Assembly: GCF_001187865.1 (NCBI RefSeq) | Contig: NZ_LGIT01000009.1 | Coordinates: 1,240,001-1,304,000, forward strand | Direction: 5' to 3' | DNA from: Klebsiella sp. RIT-PI-d | GTDB lineage: Bacteria; Pseudomonadota; Gammaproteobacteria; Enterobacterales; Enterobacteriaceae | DNA length: 64,000 bases | In this document: positions 50,123-59,915 of the stretch, piece by piece | How the letters are laid out: the number at the start of each line of letters is the position of its first letter | How positions within the stretch are numbered: position 1 is the first letter of the stretch | Program-made: the position numbers and the translations under genes | Notes under the pieces: model-generated | What the model was told of the DNA's origin: nothing | Databases searched by the model: none | What the model saw: the letters and a program-made list of their open reading frames with translations, nothing else

Positions 50123-51235
50123 TTACCGGCGATTAGCCGGAAAAATAGCCCCAAGTACGGACGCCTCTGATGCGCCAGTAACAGAGGGAAGATTACCGGG
50201 TTTACCGGCAAGAGTTCGCCACGCCAGCCAGGCGAACGCCAGTGCCTCCATATCGTCTCCGGAAACCCCGGCTGCATCGGTTGTTGAGACTTCCGTTCCA
50301 GCCAGTAGCCCGGCCAGGCGCGTCATTAATAGCGGATTTCGACTGCCGCCACCGCAAACCAGTAAGCGCTCACAGCCTCCGCTCAACAGAACCTGCTCTG
50401 CGATAGTCACCGCGGTTAACTCCGCCAGCGTCGCCTGAACATCCCTTGCATCCAGCCCCGGGTAACGTGAAAGATATGACTGAAGCCAGGCAAAGTTGAA
50501 GTATTCTCTGCCGGTACTCTTGGGCGGCGGTGCGGCAAAATAGGGATCGCTGAGCATCTCCTGCAGTAATGGCAGGATGACTCTACCCGCACTGGCCCAT
50601 TCCGCATCTTTATCATAAGGTTTTTTACACTGACGCCAGATCCATGCGTCCATCAACATATTTCCCGGACCGGTATCATAGCCACGGACCGGCATTGCCG
50701 GGATTAACAGCGACAAATTCGCAATACCGCCGATATTGAGTATCATTCGCCGCTCTTCAGGATGGGCAAGTAGCGCATGATGAAAAGCGGGAACCAGCGG
50801 CGCGCCCTGCCCGCCAAGCGCCATGTCACGGCGGCGAAAATCGCCAACCACGGTAATACCGGTGCGGGCGGCTATCTGGTTGTTATCGCCAATTTGCAGA
50901 GTATTTGGAGCCTCACTCTCCGGCTCATGCCATACAGTCTGACCGTGACACCCGATGGCGACAATCTCTTCGGCACGCAAATTTTGCTCGCGCATCAGGG
51001 CCTGAATGGCCTCAGCAAACAGGCAACCAAGCCGTGTATCCAGTTGACCCAGCTGTGATAATGTTAATGATTGTCCCTGACAAATGGCGAGAATAGACTC
51101 TTTAATCGCCAGCGGTATCGGCCATGACAAGCTGGCCTGTTGTGCCACCATGTTTTCATCAATGGCGGCGAGGACAACATCGACACCATCAAGGCTGGTG
51201 CCGGACATAACGCCAATATAGCGACCCGATATCAT
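50123..51235 (-). CDS. anmK: AnmK, anhydro-N-acetylmuramic acid kinase
   Basis: Murein-recycling kinase converting 1,6-anhydroMurNAc plus ATP to MurNAc-6-phosphate. It has 370 residues (E. coli 369), with the ASKHA-fold phosphate loop [15 protein letters not shown] at residues 8-22, [11 protein letters not shown] (about 98-108), and the catalytic Asp in [13 protein letters not shown] (about 180-192). It precedes mliC on the same strand. Confidence 0.96.
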   Translation of the reverse strand: MISGRYIGVMSGTSLDGVDVVLAAIDENMVAQQASLSWPIPLAIKESILAICQGQSLTLSQLGQLDTRLGCLFAEAIQALMREQNLRAEEIVAIGCHGQTVWHEPESEAPNTLQIGDNNQIAARTGITVVGDFRRRDMALGGQGAPLVPAFHHALLAHPEERRMILNIGGIANLSLLIPAMPVRGYDTGPGNMLMDAWIWRQCKKPYDKDAEWASAGRVILPLLQEMLSDPYFAAPPPKSTGREYFNFAWLQSYLSRYPGLDARDVQATLAELTAVTIAEQVLLSGGCERLLVCGGGSRNPLLMTRLAGLLAGTEVSTTDAAGVSGDDMEALAFAWLAWRTLAGKPGNLPSVTGASEASVLGAIFPANRR

Positions 51236-51351
51236 ACGTCTTCCTTAATTCGTCTGGCAGAGATTTTACTCCATCATAAAGTGACACCTAATGCCATGAT
51301 GCGTTAATATTTTTTATCAATATTTTCATGCTGAAAGCTCTGCCGGGGGCT

Positions 51352-51386
51352 TGTTTAGGTCTGGTTAAGCCTTGTCAGACTATTAT
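51352..51386 (+). promoter_or_regulatory. PhoP box and promoter of slyB
   Basis: TGTTTA (51352-51357), five bases, GGTTAA (51363-51368): a PhoP direct repeat. It is followed after exactly 12 bases by a TATTAT -10 hexamer (51381-51386). This is the geometry of PhoP class I promoters. slyB is a PhoP-activated gene in E. coli and Salmonella. Confidence 0.7.
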
Positions 51387-51492
51387 TTTACTATTGTTTC
51401 GCCGCAACCTAACAACTGTCGCGTTGAAACGCATATAATTACTCACAGACAGATGCTCGCCTGAGCTTTCTTGGTGAACAGGAGATTCATAG

Positions 51493-51960
51493 ATGATTTT
51501 ACGTGTATTAGGCATTTCGATGATTGGTCTTACGCTGGCAGGTTGTGTTAACAATAGCGGTCTGTCCGGAGACGTTTACTCTGCGTCCGAAGCCAAACAG
51601 GTACAAAATGTGTCCTACGGCACTATCGTTCATGTCCGTCCGGTGCAGATTCAGGGCGGTAATGATTCCAATGCTATCGGCGCAATTGGCGGCGCTGTTC
51701 TGGGCGGTTTCCTCGGCAATACGATTGGCGGTGGCGCAGGCCGTTCACTGGCTACTGCGGCAGGCGCGGTTGCTGGCGGCGTTGCTGGTCAGGGCGTTCA
51801 GGGTTCAATGAATAAAACGCAGGGCGTAGAGCTTGAGATCCGTAAGGATGACGGTAACACCATTATGGTGGTACAGAAACAGGGTAATACTCAATTCGCT
51901 TCTGGTCAGCGTGTCGCGATGGCCAGCAACGGTAGTGAAATTACCGTTTCTCCGCGTTAA
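51493..51960 (+). CDS. slyB: SlyB, outer-membrane lipoprotein
   Basis: Lipoprotein of 155 residues, the same as E. coli SlyB. Signal peptide with lipobox LAGC (lipidated Cys at residue 17), then a glycine-zipper domain (GAIGGAVLGGFLGNTIGGGA near 63-82, GAVAGGVAGQGVQG). It belongs to the PhoPQ stimulon; recent work links it to protecting outer-membrane proteins under envelope stress. CAGGAGATTCATAG is the RBS. In E. coli slyA follows directly; here a diguanylate cyclase gene intervenes. Confidence 0.96.
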   Translation: MILRVLGISMIGLTLAGCVNNSGLSGDVYSASEAKQVQNVSYGTIVHVRPVQIQGGNDSNAIGAIGGAVLGGFLGNTIGGGAGRSLATAAGAVAGGVAGQGVQGSMNKTQGVELEIRKDDGNTIMVVQKQGNTQFASGQRVAMASNGSEITVSPR

Positions 51961-52222
51961 TGTCTTCGTGCGTGGTGAGTTATTGCCACGCACATTGCTC
52001 TGCCTGAATGTATCCTGTGCGCAAACCAACAATTCATTATTTATATATTCACTACCAATGCATTCACCACATGAATATATAAAGTGCTAACCAGTTATAA
52101 TAATTTGTTCCCGCGCAATATTTACAATATCTATAAGTTATAAAATCGTTAATAGACGACTGAGCGTCTGAGTAAGAACAGGCACGGAGCCTGATGTTTC
52201 CTTGCATCACAGGATGTCATTA

Positions 52223-53584
52223 ATGATAGCGAAAGAGCATTCACTGAACAGATATTTCCTTTTTTTTGTCATCTGCTTTATTGCCATATCTTTGTTAGAT
52301 ATAGTATTTAAAGTATTGATTAGCCCTGAACAAACCTATTCACCGCTGCTTTTCCCGGCAATGACCATATTTTTGCTGGTATTTCACTGCCTGGTTGCCG
52401 GGTTCATGTTTATGAAATACTGTTGTGATAAAAAACACCTCTACCTGGTGGCCATTGGCAGTGCCTTTGCAGGCTCCGCCATCATGATGGTAGGCACTCT
52501 CAGCAGCTTCCCGGCCTGGTTTATGTGTGGGACCAGCACTCTTGCTAATTACAATGATGCGATTATTTTTTTTACTTTTCGTAATATGATGATGGCGGTT
52601 CTGTTTGCGCTATCTATTCTGCTGTTTCGTAAAAAAGAATGGATTGAAAAAGGACCGGCACTTCATACGACTATTATTTTAGCCATCATCTTTTTTACGC
52701 TACTGATGCTGGTGCTCGCCTATTTATATTCCAGTTTTAATCCTCTATTAAATGTTGCGTTCGTTGACAATGAAACGCACCTTTTTACCCCGGTGTGGAC
52801 GCATTTTTTCAGTTGGTTATTAGTCATCGAATGGAGCTTAACATTAGTGATACTGCTAAGTGCTACGCGCTTAGGCAATATTTTCTGGTATAGCGGCGCT
52901 TTTTTCTGCGCCTCTTATATTTTTACCCTGCTATTTTTACTGTCTGATAATAACAGCGAGGGTATTGCCTGGTATCAGGCACGCTTTTTTGAAACGACCT
53001 CCACCCTGTTTATTATTTTCACTCTGTTGTATGACATCTTTCAGCTGTATCGTGTCTCCCGGGATAAATATCTTCAGTCATATCAAAATTCAATTCGCGA
53101 CCCGCTCACCCGGCTACATAATCGCAGCTATTTTTACGACGTCCTGGTAAAACAGCTTACCGAAGCAGATCTGAAGCCGGTTTCCGTTATCGTCGGTGAC
53201 CTTGACCGCTTTAAGCGTATTAATGATACATACGGGCATTTGCAGGGCGATAAGGTTATTCAGTTTGTCGCCGGGGTGCTTCAGGATGCTGTACGTCTGG
53301 ACGATGTGGCAGCGCGCATTGGGGGTGAAGAATTTGCTTTATTGCTGAACAATACCAGCGCACAGGATGCGAGAAATATCGCTGAACGTATTCGGCTTAC
53401 CATTGCCAGTCATGACGCTCAAACCAGTCAACAGCAGCTTCCGGAACCTATTACCCTTTCTCTGGGGGTGTATACCGCCACCAGCGCTATGCTCTCAGCT
53501 GAAATATGCGTTGAGCATGCTGATAAAGCCATGTATCAGGCCAAAGAAACAGGGCGTAATAAAGTTGTAGTATGGGAAGAATAA
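52223..53584 (+). CDS. Membrane-anchored diguanylate cyclase (GGDEF)
   Basis: A 453-residue protein with about seven to eight hydrophobic segments in residues 10-275, resembling a MASE4-type sensory domain, then a GGDEF domain (about 285-450). The active site is GGEEF, and an allosteric I-site RLDD lies exactly five residues upstream, so it should make c-di-GMP and be product-inhibited. DPLTRLHNR and VGDLDRFKRINDTYGH are intact. I chose ATG 52223 for AGGA spacing; ATG 52214 and TTG 52202 are upstream. Inserted between slyB and slyA relative to E. coli. Confidence 0.9.
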   Translation: MIAKEHSLNRYFLFFVICFIAISLLDIVFKVLISPEQTYSPLLFPAMTIFLLVFHCLVAGFMFMKYCCDKKHLYLVAIGSAFAGSAIMMVGTLSSFPAWFMCGTSTLANYNDAIIFFTFRNMMMAVLFALSILLFRKKEWIEKGPALHTTIILAIIFFTLLMLVLAYLYSSFNPLLNVAFVDNETHLFTPVWTHFFSWLLVIEWSLTLVILLSATRLGNIFWYSGAFFCASYIFTLLFLLSDNNSEGIAWYQARFFETTSTLFIIFTLLYDIFQLYRVSRDKYLQSYQNSIRDPLTRLHNRSYFYDVLVKQLTEADLKPVSVIVGDLDRFKRINDTYGHLQGDKVIQFVAGVLQDAVRLDDVAARIGGEEFALLLNNTSAQDARNIAERIRLTIASHDAQTSQQQLPEPITLSLGVYTATSAMLSAEICVEHADKAMYQAKETGRNKVVVWEE

Positions 53585-53613
53585 GAGCCTTGCATCATGC
53601 AAGGCTCTGTTTT
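53584..53613. terminator. Terminator between the GGDEF gene and slyA
   Basis: Perfect long stem AGAGCCTTGCA / TGCAAGGCTCT with a three-base loop and GTTTT. It lies between convergent genes. Confidence 0.85.
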
Positions 53614-54053
53614 CAGCCTTTTGTCTGAAGCTCAATAATATTGTGTTCCAGACGCTGAATCATGTTAATCAGCGCATCCTGCTCTTGTGCAGAGATCCCT
53701 GAGAGGATCTCTGCACGGGTTTTACTGATCACATTTTCCATTTCTGTGATGAGTGGCTCCGCTTTTGCCGTAAGTTTGATACGCTTTGCGCGGCGATCGT
53801 TAGCACAGGTCTGTCGGGAGATAAGCTCTTTTTCCTCCAGTTGATCTAACGTTCGAACCAGGGATGGCTGCTCAATGCCTATCGCTTTTGCCAGCTGAAT
53901 TTGCGACTGTTCGGGCGGCAGCTGATGAATATTATGCAGCGTGACCCAGTGTGTCTGCGTTAACTCCAGAGGTTTGAGGCGATGGTCAATTAGAGCACGC
54001 CAGATTCGCACTAAACGTGCCAGGTCTGATCCTAATGGCGATTCCAATTTCAT
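53613..54053 (-). CDS. slyA: SlyA, MarR-family regulator
   Basis: Winged-helix dimeric regulator of 146 residues (E. coli 144, Salmonella 144). It begins [20 protein letters not shown]; the recognition region is [20 protein letters not shown] (about 63-82) and the wing [10 protein letters not shown]. It antagonises H-NS, activates hlyE and envelope genes, and responds to aromatic acids. Two SlyA-like boxes lie in the divergent region with ydhI. With PhoP it controls envelope and virulence genes. Confidence 0.97.
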   Translation of the reverse strand: MKLESPLGSDLARLVRIWRALIDHRLKPLELTQTHWVTLHNIHQLPPEQSQIQLAKAIGIEQPSLVRTLDQLEEKELISRQTCANDRRAKRIKLTAKAEPLITEMENVISKTRAEILSGISAQEQDALINMIQRLEHNIIELQTKG

Positions 54054-54063
54054 CTCCTTATAA

Positions 54064-54075
54064 TTAGGTTGCTAA
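54064..54075. promoter_or_regulatory. SlyA-like box near slyA start
   Basis: TTAGGTTGCTAA, nine of twelve matches to TTAGCAAGCTAA with intact outer arms, 11 bases upstream of slyA; suited to autorepression. Confidence 0.45.
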
Positions 54076-54188
54076 GTTATTATGGTGATTTTAGAATAGT
54101 GTGCAGCATTTATATTGACAAGACAAATGCATTGCCGCATTCGCGGCGGGAATTGCAATGCTTTACACTTAGGAAAAATGGCGCACTG

Positions 54189-54200
54189 TTTGCAAGCTTA
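54189..54200. promoter_or_regulatory. SlyA-like box upstream of ydhI
   Basis: TTTGCAAGCTTA, ten of twelve matches to TTAGCAAGCTAA including the GCAAGC centre, 42 bases before ydhI. SlyA is known to control the divergent ydhIJK in E. coli. Confidence 0.6.
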
Positions 54201-54241
54201 GCTGATGCTGGCGAGTCAATACTCATTTACTGAGAAGGATT

Positions 54242-54484
54242 ATGCTCGTGGAGTTGATTTTCAATGCTTCAGGAATGCTTCTGAAGGATCTGGTTGCTGG
54301 TGCATCCATTTATTTCCCACCTCTATTCAAAGCAGTGCTATTAGGGTTTTTCGTCTGGTTGTGCGTGCATCGCTTACTGCGGGATTGGCTGTACGCGGGC
54401 GACATCTGGCATCCAATGTTAATGGATCTCTCCTTATTTGCGCTTTCGGTATGTCTGGCGCTGGTTATTCTTGTCTCGTGGTAA
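54242..54484 (+). CDS. ydhI: YdhI, DUF1656 membrane protein
   Basis: An 80-residue protein with two membrane helices and the DUF1656 pattern ([21 protein letters not shown]). It has the layout of AaeX, the small partner in AaeXAB-type efflux sets. It overlaps no gene, and ydhJ starts four bases after its stop, so ydhIJK form one operon under SlyA control. Confidence 0.92.
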   Translation: MLVELIFNASGMLLKDLVAGASIYFPPLFKAVLLGFFVWLCVHRLLRDWLYAGDIWHPMLMDLSLFALSVCLALVILVSW

Positions 54485-54488
54485 TGCT

Positions 54489-55352
54489 ATGTCATTGAAA
54501 AAATTAAAATATTTCTCTACGTTGCTGGTTGTTGCCGTGGCCGTGGTTGCAGTATGGGCAGTATGGAATTTTTATATGCAGTCGCCGTGGACACGCGATG
54601 GCAAAATTCGTGCCGAGCAAGTGAATATCACGCCGCAGGTTTCCGGCACGATCCAGTCTTTGAAGGTGAAAGATAATCAGTTTGTTAAGGCCGGGGAGGT
54701 TCTGTTTAGCCTTGATGAGACGCCCTGGCGTATTGCCGTGCTTAATGCTGAAGCGCAGCTGGCGAAAGCCCGCGCCGATCTCGCCAAAGCCAGTCATGAG
54801 GCAAATCGTCGACGTAATCTGCCACATAATTATATTTCTGCAGAAGATCTTGATACTGCCAGCATAACGGTAGATGCCATGAAAGCCAGCGTTGAAGCAG
54901 CCAAAGCCACGCTGGAGCATGCCAAATGGCAGCTTGAACAAACGACGGTTAAAGCTCCGGTTGATGGCTGGATCACAAACCTTTCTACTCGCATCGGTAA
55001 TTACGCCTCCGAAGGCCAGCCGGTTTTTGCCCTGATAGACAGTCACTCATTTTATGTTATCGGCTATTTCGAAGAAACCAAGCTTCGTCACATTCAGCCG
55101 GGCAAGCCCGCGCAAATTGTTCTCTACAGCAGCGATGTAAAGTTACAGGGTCACGTTTCCAGTATCGGCCGGGCTATTTACGATCAGAGCGTTGAGAGTG
55201 ACAGTGGTCTGGTCGCAGATATTAAACCCAATATCCCCTGGGTCAGGCTGGCACAGCGCGTTCCGGTCCGTATCGAATTCGACCAGCTGCCGCAAGACCT
55301 GACCCTCGTCTCCGGGACAACATGCAGTGTGGCCATTGGCGACGGTAGATGA
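54489..55352 (+). CDS. ydhJ: YdhJ, membrane-fusion (HlyD-type) efflux subunit
   Basis: Periplasmic adaptor of 287 residues (E. coli 285), anchored by an N-terminal helix (about 8-28), with lipoyl half-motifs [20 protein letters not shown] (about 46-65) and [12 protein letters not shown], an alpha-hairpin between, and a beta-barrel. Homologous to AaeA and EmrA. Start [10 protein letters not shown] at 54489; a longer upstream frame overlaps ydhI. It overlaps ydhK by four bases (ATGA). Confidence 0.95.
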   Translation: MSLKKLKYFSTLLVVAVAVVAVWAVWNFYMQSPWTRDGKIRAEQVNITPQVSGTIQSLKVKDNQFVKAGEVLFSLDETPWRIAVLNAEAQLAKARADLAKASHEANRRRNLPHNYISAEDLDTASITVDAMKASVEAAKATLEHAKWQLEQTTVKAPVDGWITNLSTRIGNYASEGQPVFALIDSHSFYVIGYFEETKLRHIQPGKPAQIVLYSSDVKLQGHVSSIGRAIYDQSVESDSGLVADIKPNIPWVRLAQRVPVRIEFDQLPQDLTLVSGTTCSVAIGDGR

Positions 55353-57364
55353 AGCAGGTGCATTTTTCATGGCAAACGCTGCCCTGGGTTAAGGCTACGT
55401 CGGCACAATGGCGTTATGCCCTGCGTAATACTATTGCGATGTGTCTGGCATTAAGCATTGCCTATTATCTGGATCTGGATGAACCCTACTGGGCCATGAC
55501 CTCAGCTGCCGTGGTTAGCTTCCCGACGGTTGGCGGCGTCATCAGTAAAAGTTTTGGCCGTATTGCCGGCAGTCTGCTTGGCGCAACGGCGGCGCTGATC
55601 ATTGCCGGCCATACGCTGGTCGACCCGTGGTTATTTTTATTCAGTATTTCTGCATGGCTTGCGGTGTGCACCTGGGCCTGCGCGCTGTTTAACAATAACG
55701 TGACCTATGCTTTTCAGCTATCAGGCTATACAGCCGCAATTATCGCATTCCCGGTTATCAATATTACCGATGCCACCCAGCTCTGGGAAATCGCGCAGGC
55801 ACGCGTGTGTGAAGTCATCCTCGGCATCCTTTGTGGCGGCCTGATGATGATGATCCTGCCGAGCAGCTCTGACGGTTCGGCTCTGATTACCGCGCTGAAA
55901 AACATGCATGCGCGATTGCTGGATCATGCGGCACTACTCTGGACACCCGACAATACCGATGCCATTCGCACCGCGCACGAAGGCGTTATTCGCCAGATCC
56001 TGACCATGAACTTACTGCGTATTCAGGCATTCTGGAGCCACTATCGCTTTCGCCGGCATAATAATTTGCTTAATTATCTTTTGCACCAGCAGTTACGCAT
56101 GACCAGCATTATCTCCAGCCAGCGGCGAATGCTACTGAACTGGCCAGATGCGCCTGAAAATACGCAGCGCATTCTCAGCGAGGTCGTTCAGGCATTAGCG
56201 CGTAATGATGCAGATATTTACACCCTGGCGCGCATTATTGCGCCTCTTGCGCCAGGCAATACGCAGGATTATCGTCACCATGCCTTCTGGCAGCGACTGC
56301 GCTATTTTTGCCTCGTTTATCTACGTAATAGCCGCTGGCTAAAAGCGCTTGAAAATGCGTCTGCGGTTACCGAATTCACGGTTCCCGCAACCCCGTCACT
56401 GGCACGGCATACGGATTATATTGAAGCCGTATGGAATGGATGTCGCGTTTTTGTCGCGTTAATGACGGTCGGAGCATGGACTATCAATACGCAATGGGAA
56501 TCAGGGTCGGCAGCGCTAACCATGACGGCCATAGGCAGTGTTATTTACGCTGTGGCACCCTCGCCGTTTAACTCCCTTACCCTGCTGATACGCGCGCTGC
56601 TCATCCTGTCACTATTCAGCTTCTTTGTTAAATTCGGCCTGATGGTACAAATTACCGAATTATGGCAGTTTTTGCTGTTCATCTTTCCCTTGCTTATCAC
56701 CATGCAGCTGTTTAAGCAGCAAATACCCAAACAGGCGGGATTATGGGGCCAGCTCATTGTTTTTATGTCGTCGTTTATCGCGGTGACCAATCCACCCGTT
56801 TATGATTTCGCCGAATTTCTGAATGATAACATTGCTAAAGTGCTGGGTGTTGGGCTGGCATGGCTGGCATTTGCGGTTTTGCGTCCCGTTTCCGATACGC
56901 GGAAAAGCCGACGGCACATTCGGGCGTTACGGCGTCACTTTATCGATCAGTTAAGTACCCGTCCCGGGCACAGTGAAGGTCAGTTTGAATCGCTGGTATA
57001 TCATCAGGTTAATCAGCTCAGTAGCAGTCAGGATGCACTGGCGCGACGCTGGCTTTTACGCTGGGGAGTGGTTCTTCTCAACTGTACCCATGTCGTCTGG
57101 CAACTGCGTGCCTGGGAGACACGATCGGATCCGCTGGCACAAGTTCGTGACAAGTGTCTGGCGCTTTTACGGGATGTGATGAGCGAGCGCGGGGTTCAGC
57201 ACCGGCCTCTGGAGGTGACGTTACGCGAGTTTGAACGGATCAGTAATACGCTGGCGAAACATCATCAGCCGGCCGCCAGAGAACTGGCGGCGATTATCTG
57301 GCGATTGCAGTGTTCGCTTTCGCAGCTGGAGCTGGCAGTCGATGCGAAAGCCGTTCAGCACTGA
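55349..57364 (+). CDS. ydhK: YdhK, AaeB/FUSC-type efflux transporter
   Basis: Inner-membrane protein of 671 residues (E. coli 670) of the FUSC/aromatic acid exporter family, with two six-helix membrane blocks (about 25-165 and 365-505) each followed by a cytoplasmic domain. [20 protein letters not shown] near residues 44-63 is characteristic. It works with YdhJ as adaptor; substrates may be aromatic acids by analogy with AaeB. Its stop directly abuts the stop of convergent sodC. Confidence 0.93.
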   Translation: MKQVHFSWQTLPWVKATSAQWRYALRNTIAMCLALSIAYYLDLDEPYWAMTSAAVVSFPTVGGVISKSFGRIAGSLLGATAALIIAGHTLVDPWLFLFSISAWLAVCTWACALFNNNVTYAFQLSGYTAAIIAFPVINITDATQLWEIAQARVCEVILGILCGGLMMMILPSSSDGSALITALKNMHARLLDHAALLWTPDNTDAIRTAHEGVIRQILTMNLLRIQAFWSHYRFRRHNNLLNYLLHQQLRMTSIISSQRRMLLNWPDAPENTQRILSEVVQALARNDADIYTLARIIAPLAPGNTQDYRHHAFWQRLRYFCLVYLRNSRWLKALENASAVTEFTVPATPSLARHTDYIEAVWNGCRVFVALMTVGAWTINTQWESGSAALTMTAIGSVIYAVAPSPFNSLTLLIRALLILSLFSFFVKFGLMVQITELWQFLLFIFPLLITMQLFKQQIPKQAGLWGQLIVFMSSFIAVTNPPVYDFAEFLNDNIAKVLGVGLAWLAFAVLRPVSDTRKSRRHIRALRRHFIDQLSTRPGHSEGQFESLVYHQVNQLSSSQDALARRWLLRWGVVLLNCTHVVWQLRAWETRSDPLAQVRDKCLALLRDVMSERGVQHRPLEVTLREFERISNTLAKHHQPAARELAAIIWRLQCSLSQLELAVDAKAVQH

Positions 57365-57886
57365 TTATTTGATGACGCCACAGGCAAAACGTGCCCCGCC
57401 ACCGCCCAGCGGTTCAGGTTTATCGGAAAAGTTGTCTCCACCTACGTGGATCATCAGCGCTTTACCTTTGACCTCATCAAGCTTTTTCAAACGCGGAGAA
57501 ACGACGGCCTGAGTCGCTTTTCCGTCTTTATCAACCATCAGAACCGGCAGGTCTCCAGCATGGCCGTGACCTTCAGGTCCTTCATGCTTGCCCGTTTTTT
57601 GCGGATCGAGATGTCCACCCGCTGCTTCAGCAGCGCTGGGTTTCCCCTCTTTCATCGCCGGTTCGCAACTTCCCATTGCATGAACATGAAAACCACGCTC
57701 ACCAGGCGGCAACGCTTTTAAATCCGGGGAAAACTCCAGTCCCTTATCCGTTTCACTAATTTTGACCTCACCAATTGACTGGCCAATGCCCTGCGAAGTG
57801 ACCAGATTCATCTGTACCTTTTCACTTGCCGCCTGCGCGCCAGTACACACAACGAGGGTTAACAGTGCCAAACTAAAATGCTTCAT
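57365..57886 (-). CDS. sodC: SodC, periplasmic Cu/Zn superoxide dismutase
   Basis: Dismutes superoxide in the periplasm; 173 residues as in E. coli SodC. Signal peptide ends at TGAQA (residue 19). Copper and zinc ligands are visible in GFHVHAMGSC (about 65-74), GGHLDPQKTGKHEGPEGHGH and MIHVGGDNFSD, and the disulfide Cys pairs lie in GSCEP and RFACGV. Transcribed toward ydhK with no spacing between stops. Confidence 0.97.
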   Translation of the reverse strand: MKHFSLALLTLVVCTGAQAASEKVQMNLVTSQGIGQSIGEVKISETDKGLEFSPDLKALPPGERGFHVHAMGSCEPAMKEGKPSAAEAAGGHLDPQKTGKHEGPEGHGHAGDLPVLMVDKDGKATQAVVSPRLKKLDEVKGKALMIHVGGDNFSDKPEPLGGGGARFACGVIK

Positions 57887-57967
57887 ACGACCTCCGGTAA
57901 ATTCAGTGCCCGCGATAAGTGTAAACCACGGACACCGCTTTCACCGGAAAGCCTTCAAAAGCGTGGC

Positions 57968-58864
57968 TCAGGGCACATCGTAGCCAAGCGCGGCTTTACG
58001 AATGCGGAACCATTGTTGACGGGTAAGTTGCAGATGTTCAGCAGCAATAGCCGCGCGCACACGCTCGATTTTACCCGAGCCAATTATCGGCAGCGGTTGG
58101 GAAGGAAGGCGTAAGATCCAGGCATAAACCACTTCTTCAATACTGCTGGCGTTCAGTTCCTGCGCGACCTGCGCAAGTTCATCGCGCAGCGGCTGGAAGG
58201 TGATATCGTTAAATAGACGACCGCCTCCCAGGCAAGACCACGCCATTGGGCGCACTCTCAGCTGCTGGAGCTGATCTAATGTGCCATCAAGTAACAGGGG
58301 CTGATGTACCGGAGAAATTTCCACCTGATTAGTGGTCAGCGTGAACGGCAGCCGCGACTGCAATAGCGCGAACTGATGAGGGGTAAAGTTTGATACTCCA
58401 AAGTGACTGACCTTTCCGCTCTTATGCAATGTTAAAAATGCGTCAGCGACGTCATCCGCATCCATTAATGGGTCAGGACGGTGGATCAAAAGCAAATCAA
58501 TGTAGTCGGTTGCCAAATTCTTCAGGGATTGTTCTGCACTGCGAATGATATGATCGCTGTCAGTAATGTAGTGCCCGAGCGTATTTTCGCTCCGGGCGGT
58601 AGTGGCGATACCACACTTGGTGACAATTTCCATTCGCTCACGCAACTGTGGCGCGCGTTTTAGCGCTTCCCCGAATGCGGCTTCACAGGCATAACCGCCG
58701 TAAATGTCGGCATGATCGACCGTGGTAATGCCGAGATCAAGATGGGCTTCAATAAAATCGACTAACGCCTGCACCGACATATTCCAGTCCATCAAACGCC
58801 AGTAACCCATTACAAAACGTGAAAATTCAGGCCCCTGGGGTGCCATTGTAATACGCTGAACCAT
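57968..58864 (-). CDS. ydhF: YdhF, aldo/keto reductase
   Basis: NADPH-dependent aldo-keto reductase of 298 residues, the same as E. coli YdhF, folded as a TIM barrel. The catalytic tetrad is inferred from DHADIYGGY (Asp and Tyr, about 50-58), TKCGI (Lys, about 84) and LLIHRPDP (His). Substrate unknown. It is followed on the same strand by no close gene, and ydhL lies upstream. Confidence 0.93.
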   Translation of the reverse strand: MVQRITMAPQGPEFSRFVMGYWRLMDWNMSVQALVDFIEAHLDLGITTVDHADIYGGYACEAAFGEALKRAPQLRERMEIVTKCGIATTARSENTLGHYITDSDHIIRSAEQSLKNLATDYIDLLLIHRPDPLMDADDVADAFLTLHKSGKVSHFGVSNFTPHQFALLQSRLPFTLTTNQVEISPVHQPLLLDGTLDQLQQLRVRPMAWSCLGGGRLFNDITFQPLRDELAQVAQELNASSIEEVVYAWILRLPSQPLPIIGSGKIERVRAAIAAEHLQLTRQQWFRIRKAALGYDVP

Positions 58865-58912
58865 TATGCTTTCCTCAACAAAGTATTACGTCGATTATAC
58901 GCAATTACTTGT

Positions 58913-59152
58913 TCAAAAAAGTGAGGGTTGCTGCGGTTCAACATCTGAATCGGGTTTATTCGCGCGTAATTTACGCAATAAACGTTGATGGCATAGTCTT
59001 AGCACCTGCCGCTTTTGACTATCGCTAAAATGCTGCCAGTTAAAGCGCTCATCGCGCGTACGCATACAACCGCGGCAAAATCCGCGATCGTCCATTTGGC
59101 AAATGCCACGGCAAGGGCTTTGCAGCGGGAAAAACTCCAGTTGTTCTGCCAC
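58913..59152 (-). CDS. ydhL: YdhL, DUF1289 cysteine-rich protein
   Basis: Small protein of 79 residues with SPCRGICQMDDRGFCRGCMR (about 12-31), the four-cysteine DUF1289 motif that may bind a metal. The GTG start at 59152 (VAEQLEFFPLQSP) gives exactly the E. coli length; the longer frame to 59212 would run into the nemR promoter. Divergent from nemR. Function unknown; its place beside nemRA suggests redox or electrophile stress. Confidence 0.88.
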   Translation of the reverse strand: MAEQLEFFPLQSPCRGICQMDDRGFCRGCMRTRDERFNWQHFSDSQKRQVLRLCHQRLLRKLRANKPDSDVEPQQPSLF

Positions 59153-59231
59153 CAGCGCCTCGCGTAATGAGATAGTTATTGTTATTGAAGACGCACATTG
59201 CCAAACGCGCAACTTAAATTGTGGGTTGCGT

Positions 59232-59247
59232 TAGACCGATTGGTCTA
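59232..59247. promoter_or_regulatory. NemR box
   Basis: Palindrome TAGACC-GATT-GGTCTA, matching the known NemR operator of E. coli with one change in the spacer. It is 13 bases upstream of nemR and would control nemRA-gloA. Confidence 0.9.
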
Positions 59248-59260
59248 TTACAGTAGCTGC

Positions 59261-59860
59261 ATGACCAGACATACTGAACATGATACGCGTGAACATATCC
59301 TTGCCATCGGCGAGCAGCTTTGTATGCATCGCGGATTTACCGGCATGGGACTTAGCGAGCTGCTTAAGACGGCGCAGGTCCCGAAAGGATCGTTCTACCA
59401 CTATTTTCGCTCTAAAGAGGCGTTTGGCGTTGCGATGCTGCATCGTCACTATGCGGCGTATGAACAGGCGTTAAACCAGCACTTTTTTAGCGGGCAGTCA
59501 TCGTGCCGGACGCGTCTGCTGGCGTGGTATCTCAACACGATTGAACAGTTTAATCAGCACGGTACTATCAGCGGCTGTTTAACCGTTAAACTTTCTGCCG
59601 AAGTATGCGATCTGTCGGAAGATATGCGCACCGAAATGAATGCTGGCGTCAGTATGATCATTTCACTGCTGGCGCGCGTGCTTGAACAAGGGCGTCAGCA
59701 GAACAGTCTGATATTTACGGGCGATGCCACCGTTCAGGCGCAGGTACTGTACTCTTTATGGCTGGGCGCAAACTTACAGGCCAAAATGTCGCGCAGTGTA
59801 ATAGCGCTGGAAAGCGCCCTTGAACATGTAAAAACAGTTATTGCAGCGCCTGCTGTTTAA
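59261..59860 (+). CDS. nemR: NemR, electrophile/HOCl-sensing TetR-family repressor
   Basis: TetR-type repressor of 199 residues, as in E. coli. The N-terminal helix-turn-helix includes GMGLSELLKTAQVPKGSFYH (about 28-47). The redox-sensing Cys106 is conserved in TISGCLTVKLSAEVCDL; it reacts with hypochlorous acid, quinones and methylglyoxal, releasing nemRA-gloA. Start MTRHTEHDTRE at 59261. The Lys that forms the sulfenamide bond (about K175 in E. coli) lies in ANLQAKMSRS. Confidence 0.96.
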   Translation: MTRHTEHDTREHILAIGEQLCMHRGFTGMGLSELLKTAQVPKGSFYHYFRSKEAFGVAMLHRHYAAYEQALNQHFFSGQSSCRTRLLAWYLNTIEQFNQHGTISGCLTVKLSAEVCDLSEDMRTEMNAGVSMIISLLARVLEQGRQQNSLIFTGDATVQAQVLYSLWLGANLQAKMSRSVIALESALEHVKTVIAAPAV

Positions 59861-59915
59861 CAGGCGTTTTTTATTTCCTAACTTTCAAGACGACCGGTCT
59901 ACTCAGGAGTTTTAA

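Noticed and set aside
51968-51993. GTGCGTGG / CCACGCAC hairpin after slyB as a terminator
   Set aside because: Stem is good but no T run follows, so I did not list it as a feature; it may only stabilise the 3' end.
52202-52222. TTG or earlier ATG starts for the diguanylate cyclase
   Set aside because: The ATG at 52223 has AGGA at proper spacing, whereas 52214 has AGG directly against the codon and 52202 is a rare TTG without a clear RBS.
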